Below, one piece after another: positions 5,425-5,653 of a stretch of DNA of 5,653 bases (within the stretch, counting starts at the first letter, position 1; every line of letters begins with the position of its first letter). Where the stretch lies: the NCBI GenBank assembly GCA_003157595.1, contig PMKB01000133.1:1-5653 (forward strand), given 5' to 3'. The stretch comes from Solirubrobacterales bacterium (GTDB lineage Bacteria > Actinomycetota > Thermoleophilia > Solirubrobacterales > Solirubrobacteraceae). The notes below the pieces were generated by a model that was given only the letters and a program-made list of their open reading frames with translations, was not told the origin of the DNA and searched no databases. The position numbers were made by a program, and so were the translations under genes.

Positions 5425-5438
5425 GGGCGCGAGCCCTC
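5423..5438. terminator. Hairpin at the convergent junction of the YxxW gene and glyQS
   Basis: GAGGGC (5423-5428) pairs with GCCCTC (5433-5438) around a GCGA (GNRA) tetraloop, overlapping the TGA of the plus-strand gene. It could serve as terminator for both convergent genes. It lacks a T-tract. Confidence 0.45.
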
Positions 5439-5440
5439 CC

Positions 5441-5467
5441 CGGGCGGAGCCCCCTGCGGGCGGAGCC
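5441..5467. repeat. Direct repeat in the convergent gap
   Basis: CGGGCGGAGCC occurs at 5441-5451 and 5457-5467, a 16-base period, immediately beyond the hairpin and before the glyQS stop. Possibly part of a termination region; no clear function. Confidence 0.5.
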
Positions 5468-5473
5468 TCTGCC

Positions 5474-5653
5474 CTAAGTCGCGTCCTTCGGTGAGGTCCA
5501 CGGCGCCGCCAGGCGGCGCGCCATCTCAGCGGCCAGCCCGTCGATCGCCAGGCGTTCCTGGGCGAGGGAGTCGCGGTCGCGCACGGTGACCGTGGCGTTC
5601 GCGACGCTCTCATGGTCGATCGTGACGCACCACGGCGTGCCGATCTCGTCCTG
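5474..5653 (-). CDS. glyQS: Glycyl-tRNA synthetase, C-terminal 59 residues (5' end outside window)
   Basis: Glycyl-tRNA synthetase of the dimeric class II type charges tRNA-Gly in the cytosol. Reading the minus strand from the window edge, the visible part begins QDEIGTPWCVTIDHES and continues TVTVRDRDSLAQERLAIDGL, matching the C-terminal anticodon-binding domain (DEIGTPxCVTxD and TVTxRDRDxxxQxR patterns). The tail ending AAPWTSPKDAT then a TAG stop (5476-5474) is slightly longer than I expect and is lineage-specific. The catalytic domain is beyond the window. The alpha/beta two-subunit enzyme has a different C-terminus, so the single-chain form is the better fit. The gene is convergent with the YxxW gene, 49 bases between stops. 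Confidence 0.92.
   Translation of the reverse strand, partial: QDEIGTPWCVTIDHESVANATVTVRDRDSLAQERLAIDGLAAEMARRLAAPWTSPKDAT

Noticed and set aside
4693..5613. 306-codon minus-strand open frame opposite the YxxW gene
   Set aside because: Arg-rich antisense shadow of a repetitive GC-rich gene; it also overlaps glyQS in the wrong frame. Its apparent repeats mirror the YxxW repeats.

Overview
The base composition is very GC-rich, with strong GC at third codon positions. Together with GTG starts, starts that look leaderless, and protein styles such as the malate dehydrogenase C-terminus and Ala/Pro/Arg-rich hypotheticals, this points to a chromosomal segment of a high-GC actinobacterium. My best guess is Thermoleophilia (Solirubrobacterales/Conexibacter-like). 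That placement is inference, since no rRNA or marker gene is complete here. The layout looks like an ordinary housekeeping neighbourhood with lineage-specific small genes. I see no mobile element, CRISPR array, tRNA or rRNA.

Left edge (1-380): the last 106 codons of malate dehydrogenase (+ strand) end at a strong hairpin shared with a convergent minus-strand gene. Minus-strand block (383-2791), read in transcription order: a YbjT-like NAD(P)-binding atypical SDR protein; an SRPBCC-fold protein coupled to it by an ATGA overlap; a small membrane protein that looks like the extracytoplasmic domain of FtsH without the ATPase/protease; and an AT-hook/winged-helix DNA-binding protein whose frame is broken by one TAG codon near the N-terminus.

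The centre (2792-3155) is a roughly 360-base gene-free divergent control region. It holds two 25-bp tandem repeats next to the SDR start and a markedly AT-richer stretch with a 12-bp palindrome. The plus-strand block (3156-5424) has a 74-aa four-cysteine protein, an RNase Z-like metallo-beta-lactamase-fold hydrolase with a plausible promoter of its own, and a 357-aa protein with one short hydrophobic segment and a long disordered tail carrying regularly spaced YxxW motifs. The right edge (5474-5653) is the C-terminus of glycyl-tRNA synthetase on the minus strand, convergent with the repeat protein across a GNRA-type hairpin.

The least ordinary items are the in-frame TAG, the FtsH-ectodomain-only gene, the split SDR/SRPBCC pair, the YxxW repeat protein, and three genes whose ATG sits 6-7 bases after a TANNNT box, as leaderless transcripts would.
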